From Teratosphaeria epicoccoides (lineage: Eukaryota; Ascomycota; Dothideomycetes; Mycosphaerellales; Teratosphaeriaceae), in the NCBI GenBank assembly GCA_021401465.1, contig JADDMT010000099.1, positions 43,510 to 107,509 of the forward strand: a stretch of 64,000 nt of DNA. Direction: 5' to 3'. Below the pieces are notes generated by a model. It was not told the DNA's origin, did no database searches, and saw only the letters and a list, made by a program, of their open reading frames with translations. Made by a program: the position numbers and the translations under genes. Shown piece by piece: positions 1 through 10,729 of this stretch (the stretch's first letter is position 1; each line of letters begins with the position of its first letter).

Positions 1-375
1 TTAGAACAACTCATGAATCTGCGGACAGAGGTGCTTGCCGGCTGGTGTGGTCGGCTATGCCGCAGCGGTAGGAGAGGTTGTCAGGGTATAGGGCGGGAAG
101 GCGGTGTAATTGAGGAAGAAGGAGCGAGTGCCGCTGGTTGGGAGGAGCAGGCGGCGGATGTGTCGAAGATGGGGAGGTCTGATGTGAGGAGGGCTTAATG
201 CTCGGAATGTTGGGGGCGGGGAGTGTCATGATGGGCGATCTTGGGCGATACTGGGTAGTTGCGGTTGGCGATTGTTGCGATGGTACCAAAAGTGAGCGGT
301 TTCTGATTCGGACTTGACGTTTTGCATCCACCAGCTTCGACTGAGACAAAACATGAACAACCAAACCTCTTCGCG
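1..375. other. left edge, no supported gene
   Basis: Open frames exist on both strands here, but none has a recognisable motif, splice pattern or clear start. The right part should hold the promoter and leader of the 2EXR gene that starts at 376. Confidence 0.4.
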
Positions 376-1044
376 ATGGCGCCACCTCGAGCGGTCAATA
401 CCGAGTCGAAGCTGCTCAGCCTGCCCGCGGAGCTTCGAAACAACATTTACGAGCGACTTCTGCTCCAAGAGGAGCCGGTGAAGCTTGGCGACAAGAAGAC
501 GGCACTCAAGCCACCAGCTCTGTTGCAGACCTGTCAGCAAATACGGGCCGAAGCATCCAAAATTTACCACATGAACAACATCTTCCACACGACATGGCGA
601 CACGGCTTGCAGCGTTTCTGGTTCCGAGGACCAATCACAACCTCCTTCATCGCCGACAGCACCCTGATGCCGTGGCTACACTCACGCGATACCGAGACAC
701 GCAAAGCTTTGCGGCGCGTGTACCTGGATGACGGCGAGGATGACCCCGACTTGAGTCCTTACTTGGTCGGAAATGAGGACAGAGATCTCGTCTACGACTG
801 TTCGGACGATGCAGCCGAAGCTCTGGAGCACTATCATCGACAGATCGCGGGACAGGGTCTAGGACTCGACAATTGCGATTTCTTCATCAGTCTCCACTTC
901 GATTTGGTCCTTGATGCCCATAGCGTGTACACGCAGGAGATGTGCTGGCTGATCGATCCAGTTGGGGTGGTCGCAGATGTGGTGAAGGACTTTCAGACGG
1001 CATGGGAGGAGCCTCATGGGTCAGAGTCGGATGATGAGTTCTAG
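376..1044 (+). CDS. 2EXR/F-box-like protein
   Basis: Single-exon gene for a 222-residue protein. I start it at the ATG at 376 (MAPPRAVNTESK); the frame is open upstream but lacks an earlier ATG. Near the N-terminus is LLSLPAELRNNIYERLL, followed at about residue 50 by LLQTCQQIRAEASKIY. This is the paired signature of the large fungal 2EXR/F-box-like family. Family members are thought to act as substrate adaptors, but the function of most is unknown. The C-terminal half holds an acidic stretch and a weakly conserved helical region. A broken paralogue lies 365 bases downstream on the same strand, so this is a tandem duplicate of which only one copy is intact. Confidence 0.72.
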   Translation: MAPPRAVNTESKLLSLPAELRNNIYERLLLQEEPVKLGDKKTALKPPALLQTCQQIRAEASKIYHMNNIFHTTWRHGLQRFWFRGPITTSFIADSTLMPWLHSRDTETRKALRRVYLDDGEDDPDLSPYLVGNEDRDLVYDCSDDAAEALEHYHRQIAGQGLGLDNCDFFISLHFDLVLDAHSVYTQEMCWLIDPVGVVADVVKDFQTAWEEPHGSESDDEF

Positions 1045-1408
1045 CGTATGCTGCAAATGGTTCCGATTCAATGCGATCACAGCATGTTTCATCGGTGTGG
1101 AGCGATCGGGCCTGCTGCTATGCATCCGCCAAAGGCTGGCCGAATAGGCTTTTGGCGTATGAGTGCAGTAAGAACCAGAGAGAGACAGCTTAGCTTTTAC
1201 GAACGAATGTAAATGTATCATGGCGTTGTGATGCACAGATCCTTCGAGTCACTCAGTCAGACGCACGTGAACTAGGCTCGTCCCAAAGAACTTACAAGCC
1301 ACTACAAGTCCTGGGGCTCCGCAACTTCCATCGTCAGCGGGGACATTGCTGCGACAACGCTGGGCGGCAACGAAACCTGCTCGGGAAGTATTATCCCGCT
1401 CAGGAACA
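1045..1408. other. intergenic
   Basis: I see no gene here. The interval separates the intact 2EXR gene from its broken tandem copy. Confidence 0.4.
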
Positions 1409-2159
1409 ATGACCTCAGCAGTGAACGACCCCGAGTCGGCCTTCTCAGCTTAACGCGGGAGATGCGCAACATGATCTACGAAATGGTATTGAATTGCAAC
1501 GGTACCATCAAACTCAGCATCACCATCAACGAGTCGGGAATGTCGGAGCGAGACAATGATCATTTCGCTGCATTACCAAGGGCCGTGAGAGCACTGCATA
1601 AACCACCCGTCCTCCTTGAGACTTGCCGTCTTGTCCGTAGCGAAACATTCAAGGTGTCCTACGCCCAGAATACCTTTCATACAACGTGGCTGTTGCCCGC
1701 GGTGCCGAACTCCAACACTGAGCAAGAGCATAGTCGCTTCAGGGACTTCCACAATTCCCAGAGATTTTTATCTGGGGAAGCCCTCTTCTCCCGTGGCTGC
1801 GATCACTCGATCCGTCTGCTCGCTCGGCTTTGAGGCGGATCCAAATCGACGACGGCCAGATCTACCAGGTCAAGGACAATGAGCACGAGCCTCGCCTCTC
1901 GAGCGCTTATGACCCTTGCTGGTGGTGGGAGGGAAATCCTGAAGTTAAGCCGTACAGACATTCGCCATTCGAGCTGTCCACAGCGCATATCGCTGATGAG
2001 GCGTTCGCAGAGGATCGGTGGCAGCTGCATGAAAAGAGCCTTGTTTAAGACGGCTGCGACCTGCTCATCAAGCTGTACATCGACTTTAGTATTGGGCCGG
2101 GCAAAGCGTGGGTGAGCGTGAAGACGTGGACGAGTGCCCCGATTGCGGATATGGAGTGA
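1409..2159 (+). pseudogene. 2EXR-like pseudogene, tandem paralogue
   Basis: Aligning the three forward frames to the intact gene at 376 reconstructs a homologous but broken copy. The start MTSAVNDPES lies in one frame. Near 1440 the match moves to a second frame (LLSLTREMRNMIYEMV, then LLETCRLVRSETFKVSY). Between about 1755 and 1780 it moves to a third frame (LLPWLRSLDPSARSALRRIQ). That frame meets an in-frame TAA at 2046-2048. Homology resumes directly after the stop (DGCDLLIKLYIDFS) and ends at the TGA at 2157. Two frameshifts plus a stop make a functional product unlikely. The breaks are not explained by GT-AG introns that I can see. Confidence 0.75.
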
Positions 2160-2495
2160 CCGTTGGCTTGGCTGGAGGATGCCGAGCACGAGGAGGGGGT
2201 GGAAATCATGATAGCGGACTCTGATGGGTTCTGATGAACAAGTCCAGACAGCATGACATGGTCAGGAGTGCATACAAGTATAGACAGGCTTGCACACGTT
2301 CTCCAGTCGCTTGAGCGGCTCGTTGGCGCGAGAGTGTCTGGGGAGTGGTTGGCACATATGGTATTGCGGGAGACTATTGCTGAATCATGATTTTCACGTG
2401 CTGTAAAGCCTCTGGTCTGTCGTCTTTAGTACCTCAAAACTGCGAATCGGCAGCTGCAGAGACCACTTCAACGCGAAACTTCCGACGCACGCTCA
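2160..2495. other. intergenic, convergent 3' ends
   Basis: No gene seen. It lies between the 3' end of the 2EXR pseudogene and the 3' end of the ferric reductase, so only terminator and 3' UTR sequence is expected. Confidence 0.4.
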
Positions 2496-4538
2496 TCAAA
2501 ACGATTCCACATGCAAATAGCATCCCTGCGCACCAGTACCCTTATGGATCGCCCTCTGATCACTGAGTCGCACCACAGTGTTCCTGACTGTCGAGTTCAG
2601 CCCAATTGGCCCGCAAACGCCAACCGCGGATTCTCCATCAGCTCCGTCAAGAAGCATTGTCAAGATCTCGGGTATCTCAGGTCGTCCGGAGTAGAAGTTC
2701 GCAACTGGCAGAACTGGCAGCCTGGTGGCCACTTGTCTGCCAGTCTCAAGAGTGGACGATCCCGATGATCTGGACCCACTATTCTCAGTCCCGATTGTCG
2801 TCTTGCCAACATTAGCTGTGTTGGACGAAACAGTCTGAATCTCATCGTCCTTAATGCCATCTCCGTCTTTGTCAACGACCACGCAGCAACATGGTTCCAA
2901 CGACGTGTCGCATACACAGCCGTATTCCTTGGGATTGCCATCCTGCGCCGTGAAGTCGTCTGCGCAAGTCACGTATATGCTCACCTCAATCTGGATGCCA
3001 GCAGACTTGACCTTCTGCACCACAGACACAATCTCGCTATTAGCCCAATTGACCCAGTCTGTTCTTTTGACGCACCACACGAAGTGCACCCTTCGCAAGG
3101 GCAGGTGGCTCCTGTCGGCAACGCCGGCGCGCTCAGCCAGATCTTGAAGCACAGCCAAGGTGAACGTGACGCCTGTTGAGCCTGCTAGCAAACAAAGAGA
3201 GTCAAAGGCTGCAAAGTCAGAGTGTGACCCACCGTAAGGCCCGTTGAGCAGCGCAGTGTATGTTGCAACTCGTGCATTCTGTTGTTGTTCACTCTCCTGC
3301 TTGGTGTGTGGCAACAGAGCCGTCCGCGAGTCGTTCGATGCAGCCATCAAACGCTTGGTGAAGCCTTTGTGGCCCTTGAGCAGGAAGACTAAATCACCAT
3401 CATGCGAGCTTGATGTCGATGCGATAGTGGCTGGGTGAGACTGCACGAGCCCGAATTTGGGTATCGAGAGCAAAACATGTGCTCCCGGGGTCCACTTTGT
3501 GATCGCGGCGTTGCGCAGTCTGATCTTCGTGACACCGCCATCCAATGGCACAAGCGTTGCTTTGCTTGGTCGATAGTTGCTCCAGATGAAGAATGTGGTC
3601 CGTAGCAATCTGTCCGCGAACCAGAGCACCATTGGGATGTAAATGTATACTCGTGAGTAGAGTGCAGTCGATGGTAAGTGGTACATCACTGCAACGATGA
3701 AGCCGAAGAAGCTAAGCAGGTGCTGGACAACGAAGAACTCGTAGCCTAAGAATCTGAACAGTGGCAGATTGCTGATGTTGATCCAGACCAATACAGCAAA
3801 CGCAGCAACTCCGGACGGCGGGCATGCATCTGTCGACCACTCTAGCTGCACCAGGCCATATTCGTTCCAGGCAATCATCTGAAAAGCAAAGTGAAAGATC
3901 GACAGCAGGAGTGTCACGCGTGCTGTCCAGCGATGAAGGACATTCAATCTTTCGTAGGAGATGCCGGTGCAGAGGCCAACGAGATTGTGCTTGCCAACAA
4001 GTAAGATAATCAGGGGCACCTGAGCTATCGCCAACCATGCAGCTCGCACACCACGAGCCTGCCAGAATTGCGCACCTGCCACGCTATCGTTGATAAACTC
4101 AAGTGCAAGGATGAAAGCAACATAGCCGAGGAGCAGTAATAACGTGCCACTTGGGGGGATCCGAAACCACAAGAAGCGATGTGCGGGCGTCAATTGGAAG
4201 TATGTCGCCTCTCGTGCCGCTGCCGTTGCGGTAGCGAAACATCGGATCAGGCCATTCTTCGGTCTCGCAGGCCGGCCTTGGCCTTTCGAGGCCGCAGTAA
4301 GTCTTCGCTGCAGTACCAGCCACCTTGACCAGTGGAAAACGCTAGCAAGCCCTATCACGACCGCCGTGCCGTACCAGAAATATCTTGCGTATGCGTTCCC
4401 GACAACTTGGAGTTCCGTGTCGTCTAACAGCTGGGACAGAAAGTTGGCGGCTTGATCCGGATCTGAGAAATCGACCCCAGATGCATTCAATGGCGTGCTG
4501 GTGGCGCCATCGCCACCCATGCTCATGCCCATGTCCAT
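2496..4538 (-). CDS. ferric/cupric reductase, FRE family
   Basis: Single exon of 680 residues from the ATG at 4538; the frame is open further upstream but only GTG occurs there. The protein has about six or seven membrane helices in residues 55-330, with the haem-type helices of a ferric reductase domain (histidines in VLHRWTARV and in VVQHLLSF). An FAD-binding module follows (HPATIAS, where the family usually has HPFT). The NAD(P)-binding module shows GPYGG and LLAGSTGVTF. The C-terminus ends in HVESF, typical of FRE proteins. Such enzymes reduce extracellular ferric or cupric ions at the plasma membrane before high-affinity uptake. A CCC-containing, Asp/Gly-rich insertion near residues 540-600 is unusual and may be a cytosolic loop. 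No iron permease or multicopper oxidase is adjacent. Confidence in the family is high; the exact substrate is unknown. Confidence 0.88.
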   Translation of the reverse strand: MDMGMSMGGDGATSTPLNASGVDFSDPDQAANFLSQLLDDTELQVVGNAYARYFWYGTAVVIGLASVFHWSRWLVLQRRLTAASKGQGRPARPKNGLIRCFATATAAAREATYFQLTPAHRFLWFRIPPSGTLLLLLGYVAFILALEFINDSVAGAQFWQARGVRAAWLAIAQVPLIILLVGKHNLVGLCTGISYERLNVLHRWTARVTLLLSIFHFAFQMIAWNEYGLVQLEWSTDACPPSGVAAFAVLVWINISNLPLFRFLGYEFFVVQHLLSFFGFIVAVMYHLPSTALYSRVYIYIPMVLWFADRLLRTTFFIWSNYRPSKATLVPLDGGVTKIRLRNAAITKWTPGAHVLLSIPKFGLVQSHPATIASTSSSHDGDLVFLLKGHKGFTKRLMAASNDSRTALLPHTKQESEQQQNARVATYTALLNGPYGGSHSDFAAFDSLCLLAGSTGVTFTLAVLQDLAERAGVADRSHLPLRRVHFVWCVKRTDWVNWANSEIVSVVQKVKSAGIQIEVSIYVTCADDFTAQDGNPKEYGCVCDTSLEPCCCVVVDKDGDGIKDDEIQTVSSNTANVGKTTIGTENSGSRSSGSSTLETGRQVATRLPVLPVANFYSGRPEIPEILTMLLDGADGESAVGVCGPIGLNSTVRNTVVRLSDQRAIHKGTGAQGCYLHVESF

Positions 4539-5114
4539 GGCGGTGGTTGGATCTACCACAGGTTGTTGACATGCGCAATACTAGTTGATCTGGACGTCCG
4601 CTGCGTGTGATGCATGCAATCGCTCTCCTGGCTCATCACGCCTCAACGCCACCCGTCTGTGTGCTCTGGGTCCTATGTCTTCTGTGCAGTCGCGCCACTG
4701 TCTCTCAACGCCCCTGAGATCTGTTCGTGCTGTAAGCCGTATCGAATCTGAGGCCGCGGTACGCTAAGACTGCGAACCGCTTGAGAAGGCGAAAGTGTGA
4801 AGTGTGGATGAACGAGAAAGATTTACAGGCTACATCCTTACCGTGGGTGTGGTAGTTTCTACGTTTCGTCCGGAGAGGCTCACCTTCCTTGCACATACAT
4901 AGAATTGGCAGACTTCTGGCAGACTTTGTAAGTCGCGAGAGATTGAGCATGTTTCCACGACATCCCGCGAACTTAATAAGCCCTTTTGCCCCGATCGCCG
5001 GCTTATTTTCACATGACTCATGCAGACCAGCCCGGTGTCACGCGTCACTTTCGCGTTGGCTTCAAGAGATATCTGACCTTGACGCAGTCTCCATTGCATC
5101 AAACTGTGGCATAG
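4539..5114. promoter_or_regulatory. divergent promoter region of ferric reductase and Nas2
   Basis: The two flanking genes are transcribed away from each other, so this stretch of about 575 bases must hold both promoters. It contains no supported ORF. I did not identify a convincing GATA-factor cluster (WGATAR) that would mark iron regulation. Confidence 0.4.
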
Positions 5115-5940
5115 ATGGGTCTCAGGATGGACGATCTTCACGCTCCGATTGTGGTGGCATCTGGCCACACTGCCCAAGCCACCGCCAGCGGCACGGAAAA
5201 GGAGCTATCGCTACAAGAACTGATATCTAAAAAAGAGGATCTGGAGGCTGAGCTGTCAGCATTGGGCTCGGTGCTCGACTCGGTATGGCGCCATTCAGGC
5301 CTGGCGGGATGTTGCTGCTGATGATGTGCAGCACGGTGTCAACATGAACACCTCCCTGACAACCTTCGATGGCTACCCGCGAGCAGATATCGACGTTGCG
5401 CAAATACGTACTACCCGGGCGAGGATCATCCGGCTGAAGAACGACCACAAGACGCTCATGGCAAAAGTGGAAAGCGCCATCCATGACGCTTTTGCCTCTG
5501 GCAAGACCCCGGACGTCGCGATGGACGTCACGAGTGCACCGGCGCAGGCGGGTGCAAATGGATCAGCAATAGAATCCGCGAGCTCGACACCAATTGAGCC
5601 GCCCTTCGCCAGAGTCAACACTGTCGTGCCTGACTCTCCTGCAGACCAAGCAGGTCTATTAGTAGGCGACAGAATCACCAAATTTGGCCACGTCAACTGG
5701 CAAAATCATGAGCGTCTCAGCCGAGTGGCTCAAGTGGTTCAGCAGAATGAGGACGTGCGTGAGCTTTCATCGCGACAAGTAAGATACTACTGCTGACACA
5801 CTGGTCAGCGCACGGTTCTCGTGAAAGTCCTCCGAGAATCATCTGCGCACGCAGCTTCGGAGCGCCATGATTTGCGCCTCACACCCAGACGTGATTGGCG
5901 CGGTCGGGGTCTTTTAGGCTGCCATCTCCTGCCGCTGTGA
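5115..5940 (+). CDS. NAS2: 26S proteasome assembly chaperone Nas2 (PSMD9/p27)
   Basis: Three exons: 5115-5282, 5332-5754 and 5809-5940, joined by introns of 49 and 54 bases. The product is 240 residues. The N-terminal helical domain contains GVNMNTSLTTFDGYPRADID and IIRLKNDHKTLM, both characteristic of Nas2. A PDZ-like domain follows at about residues 130-220 (FARVNTVVPDSPADQAGL, GDRITKFGHVNW). The C-terminus reads RGLLGCHLLPL, again typical. Nas2 binds the C-terminal tail of Rpt5 and chaperones assembly of the proteasome base. A second ATG at 5127 (MDDLHAP) could also serve as the start. The second donor is GTGCGT at 5755; a nearby GTAAGA at 5779 would give an intron of only 30 bases and the wrong protein, so I rejected it. 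Confidence 0.92.
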
Positions 5941-7185
5941 GGCTTGCGCGTGCGCCCCGCACCGTGCACAACACAAGATAAAAGCGTATACGTTAGGCGC
6001 AGTGTTGCGCCACCCCCAGTGCGGCCAGTCGGGCATTGCAGTCAGACGACCCGCCTCGCTCCAGCCATACGATGGTGAGACATGCGTCAATCGGCTTGGA
6101 GTCCCACTTCTACGCACGTTTCAGGACAACGTGGCAGTAAGAAAGTTTACCTGCGACGTGCGCATGATATTTGGACTCATTTACCTGGAAGACGTTTGAA
6201 ACCTGCATCGCGTGTTTCACCATGCCAACGTGCCAAGCGTAAGAGTAATCCGCGCGACATATATGGGCTTTGCGACACTATGATGAAGCGGTCTCGCAAT
6301 GCGGACACTGCATCAAGTCGCTTCCCAGACACCCGTCTCATGATCACATACAACCCGGCGTGAATCATCACCGTGCCCAGAGCCTCTTATATTCTCGAAT
6401 CTCGATTGCGGATGCTCGGGCCGCGTGCTTGATAGGCGCGATGCTTCCTTGAGCTATTGCTACTGAGTGCAGTCACCGTGTATTGGCGAATCAGGTGTAT
6501 TCACGATTTAGGCAACACTGAATATTTATCATTTCGGGTCCTATTGGGCATCGTGTCGCAAGCTCGCGACATTATGAGGTGACCGTTAACGACAGCCCGC
6601 TGTCCTTATGAAGCAACCTTATTCCCTTGATAGGAGTATATAGTTCGATCGCCTGAGAGACACGCGTGGCGGATCGCGCGACAGGAGGTATGACAGGGAC
6701 ATTGCACCTGAGTCGAATGCACTTCGTGTGAGTCATGACGCTGTCTCCAGTGAACGATCCTGAGTCTTGTTGACCTGTGCTCTCGGTCAACATTTCGAAC
6801 ACATGCGACTGATGATTGCAGGTCATGTGTTCACGCCTCATTGCAATTTTGCAGGCATATGTACCTTGAGAATGCTCATTGTACGAGACAAATGCAGGGA
6901 ACCGCTTCTCTGCTCGCTCGCTAGGCTGCGAACATCGTAATCATTTTTGCTGCCGGCAACGAATTCTTCACACCTTCGAATCGCAGATGACCTTTACCAC
7001 AAGCCCTGCGATAGTGATACAGACCTTCCCACCAGTCGGTTCCATCACCATGACTCATTTGAAACACTGCCCCTTGATTCAGTCTCGCTACAACCACATC
7101 GCAGTCACCTCCATCCATCAATCGCGCCCCTCAGGCAGCAGGCATAAGCGCCATCGCCGGGGCACACTTTCGACGCAGTCGCAAC
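5941..7185. other. gene-poor intergenic region
   Basis: Only short ORFs without motifs or paired splice signals are present. I see no tRNA, repeat or transposon relic. Confidence 0.35.
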
Positions 7186-7401
7186 TTACTCGTGCTCAGT
7201 ATTCAAAACCAAGAATCGCACAGCTCCATTACTGCTAGCACTGCCCGACCGTTCGCGCTTCCCGTCAACTGAAGTTGCAATACCCTTGACTGAGGTTGTC
7301 GCGTTAGTATTGATAGACGATGCTGGTGCCGAGGAGCGCACGGGCGACAAGTGGAGGAATGTAGATCCTCGACGTTGAATATTACTTTCTTGGCCGGCCA
7401 T
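7186..7401 (-). CDS. small conserved-looking fungal protein
   Basis: Short ORF of 71 residues starting at the ATG at 7401 (MAGQESNIQRRGSTFLHLSP). It is rich in Ser, Arg and Asn and ends with VRFLVLNTEHE. The combination RRGS...LxLSP plus a C-terminal RFLxL stretch resembles small uncharacterised ascomycete proteins known to me only as hypothetical. There is no signal peptide and no membrane segment. The frame is open upstream to 7488, so an earlier start or upstream exon is possible. It stands alone in a gene-poor region; an accidental ORF cannot be excluded. Confidence 0.42.
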   Translation of the reverse strand: MAGQESNIQRRGSTFLHLSPVRSSAPASSINTNATTSVKGIATSVDGKRERSGSASSNGAVRFLVLNTEHE

Positions 7402-9923
7402 TTTAACGGTGAAACGACTGAACGTCGATGTTTTATTTGCGGCTGGAGCGGGTTGCTGATGACCAAGTTCGCGAGTTTTTGGATGCAATTGATGAAGGTC
7501 TAGACGGCTGCGGCGTTTGTTGGGTCGAGTTCGAATGCTGCCTCTGTTGGGTTTGAGCTTTATCTTCGCTCAACTGGAGCAGAAGCTTCAGTGTTTGATA
7601 GCGCATTCGCGGGGCGGATAGGCTGATGCGATGGTGAGAGAGCGTAACGATTGGGAACAGCTTCTGCCTATATATGCCAGTGAAGCGATCACTTCAGGTG
7701 TTCCCGGACTACCTTGGTGGCATTGGGTGGCGCATATCGCGCTCATATCTTCCACCTTCATGGAGCACAATTGGCCTATGAGGTTCGTAGGATTGACACC
7801 ATACTGCTTCCATTGGTCCAGAGGGCCTTACCCACGAAAACAGGTCGGAAGCATTTCGTCGTCATATGAAATGATTGACCAATCAGATGAGTAGCACTGC
7901 GCGAATGTTTCGATTAGGAAGGTCATTTACGATGGTACTCCAGCTTCAGGAACGGCACGCCTCGGCTTAGCTTGTGATTTTGCGGAGTCGAATGGCTCGA
8001 GCCAGAGACGTACATGTAGGTGGTGAGCGTGTCGTTGCGTTGGCGGCTCGGTGAAAGGTCTTCTGCGATGTTCAGCTAACGCAGAATTCAGACCTCGCCA
8101 TCGTGGCGGTAAGCATAACGTCCGTGATTGAGCGAGTTTGCTCGTCGTCTTCTCGGGCGTTGGACTCAATGCTGCTGTTGTGATAATTAAGGTGAAGCAG
8201 ACTTCCAAACAGGGAGAATGTTGCAGTGCGATTTGCTATGGTCGTTCACCACTCGCCGTCCGGCTTCATGCTTCCATTCGCGTCGGCTCAGGCACTGTGA
8301 CCTGGAGTCTGCAAAAGCATGTTGAGTTCCGCCTTTACGTCCCGGTTCGCATCTGCTTAGCGGACTGGGCATACACAACCGTCAGACTAGCGTCCTGACC
8401 ACTGCAATTGCGCCGCCTGACGATGTCAGCGATTCGAAGCGTTGGGCCTGAGGCCTGAGCCGATCGTGTATGCGCCAAATTCCGGTCAGTAACAGCTGGG
8501 CAAACTTCGTTGCGTCGCGGGACCAGGATCTTGAAGAATCCGGATGTTTTACCAAGGTTGCCTCAGATGTACTTGACCGCGTCGAGTTTCGCTACTAGTT
8601 TAAGCAGCAGCGTCCGTCGTCAAGCCGGGTTGCCGTCGGCCATCGTGTTCAAGGAGAGGAATCTCAGGTGGGTGTCGTACTTGGCTGGGTGACAAACTTT
8701 TGACAGGCAGCACAACATCCGCACTGTATGACCGGGAAGCTGCATGACAGCGGCTCCATTTCTGCCACGGCGTGCTGAGCTGCCAGAAGACCGTTATGAA
8801 GAGGCTGCCGGCTCCACAAACGCGCGCTTATTTGATGTCCAGAGCAACGAAAATGCATCATGCGTCTCCGCAGCTATGCAACATGGATCCTTAGCCAGAG
8901 AAGCTGTGTTACGTACTGCACCGTAGCCGTAAAGCCAAGATGGACGGCGTCAGGGAACATTGTGCGGTGAGTAGTGAATTATAGCCAGGAATGTTGAACG
9001 TGGTACCGTGAGATGGCCATCTCAGCGAGTAAGGGAAATGAGAACATCAACGCTACAGAACACGAGAATTCAAGGATTGGCCTTGAAATGAACAAAAGGA
9101 TCCGTCTTATTCTCTCCTATCGATAAGCTCTCAGGGTCGGTAACGGGTAACTTGACTTTTCTCGTCTCGCGTGACAACTTTGCTCCTAGACCTCGACAAT
9201 CTTTGAGCCCATCCATTATTGTGACAAGTGCTATCAAGCACCCGAGCGTCTGGCATCCCTTACATCGTGGACATATCTTTGCGCAACGCTCCTTTGTCCG
9301 GCCGCGCATTACTTCCCATTCAACGCTGCGCAGGCGTCTCCAGCTGCCTGGTGTTCAATGGCTTCATGCACTGAAAGAGCCTAAAAAGTGAAGCTTCAGC
9401 AGCGGTCAAGGGCGGGCCTTTGCGCGAGTGACCATCACCCTTGCTCGATCTTCCTCTCAAGTAGGTTCATCAACTGCCGGCAGCAGATCCACCCTTCCCT
9501 GTGAAGAGGCGTTGGCCGCGCCGAATGCATGCGGCAATGCAGGTAGACGAAACTCGGCTACTAGCCTCCTCGCGGGTCTCACTTCCCCGTCGTTAGGACT
9601 CGAGCAACTCTTTCGACAATCTTCAGCAAGGTCAGGGTGTTTACCAGAAATTTGGCCCATTATAAGCACAGAGCCTGCATACCTGGCAGCCGAAATGCCC
9701 GCCTGAGCCCAGCATGGTTGTACTGCATCGCCGTCGCACAGCGTGTCCCATTCTTCCCATTCTTTGACGATAGTAACAGGAAAGATGCTGAAGCACTAAT
9801 TCAGTGCTGTCTATAAGACGCTGGTCTTCGAACCGCTAGGCGCCTCTCCTGCTTCCAAAAGAGCATTGGTTACTCTCTACGCCCTACGATTCTTCGACGA
9901 TATCCTCCCAAAAACTTGCAACC
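7402..9923. other. gene-poor intergenic region
   Basis: About 2.5 kb with only short overlapping ORFs on both strands. I looked for TE signatures (terminal repeats, transposase or RT motifs) and found none by eye. Confidence 0.35.
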
Positions 9924-10156
9924 ATGGGTAAGTCTAATTCAGGTTGCAGTTGGACTTTCACTTACATGGTGCAGGTGTGTCTGCGCCATTTGAGCCTATC
10001 AACAAATGCACCGAAGTCACCCACGAATATAAGTGTGGCCACAAGAAAGTGGAGAAAGCACATTGCGCAGCATCAAAGAGAGTCAAGTGCACGAACAACA
10101 ACAAGCGCAAGGTTGTGCACAGCCAGAAATGTTACAACTGTGGGGGTGGTGATTGA
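9924..10156 (+). CDS. small cysteine/lysine-rich protein
   Basis: I propose a two-exon gene. Exon 1 is only four bases (ATGG, 9924-9927), followed by a 47-base intron opening with GTAAGT and ending CAG at 9974; exon 2 runs 9975-10156. The product is 61 residues: MGVSAPFEPINKC, then YKCGHKK and further cysteines, ending CYNCGGGD. Six cysteines and two histidines spaced like a small zinc-binding module (YxCGH...C...C...C..C) are followed by no hydrophobic segment, and there is no signal peptide. Similar small YxCGH proteins occur in dothideomycetes without known function. The alternative is an ATG start at 9944 without splicing, which gives an unrelated N-terminus of 70 residues in total. Confidence 0.55.
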
Positions 10157-10729
10157 GAGGTGAGCAAGTGGAATACCGAGCCGCCTTGATTAAGCTAACA
10201 ATGGAGTAGATCTCAATATTTTTTCTGCGTTTGAGCGGGAAGTTATCTGCGTCGTCCTTACACCATGATGTCTGCTTTCCTGCACATTGATCGAGTCTGG
10301 CGCTCCGGTGGTATAGAGATTTGAGTCTCACGACGATGGTGAAGTTCTGGCCGATTTGCGATTCTGGGGAGCATCGATCGAGAGCTAGGAGGGCGATGCA
10401 CTATTTGCTGCTGACTAGCAGAAGTCTTTGAGCACGCATGTATTGAATGGAGGCCCTGTTCTTGTGTTGAAATATGCTCCGAGTCCGGGGGTACAACAGC
10501 ATCCGTGCGAAAGCATGCCTTTCGTGCAGCGAGCAGCCGCAATAATGATCATTATATGATATGCGGACGCGGTCAGACAGTCGATATTGGCCATTGGAAA
10601 GGTTCAACAATAGTCGCTATTCCTAGATATTCACGCCGGGATCTTCCGCGTACGAAAGCGGCAACCACTTCTTGTTGCAATCGAAACCCTCTCCATGTCA
10701 ATGCGAACAACATACCACTGAATCAACCC
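10157..10729. other. intergenic, upstream of MDM12
   Basis: The MDM12 frame stays open upstream of its start with no family similarity, so I treat this as leader and promoter sequence. Confidence 0.4.

Noticed and set aside
4539..4559. Longer N-terminus of the ferric reductase from 4559
   Set aside because: The first codon of that extension is GTG; the first ATG in frame is at 4538.
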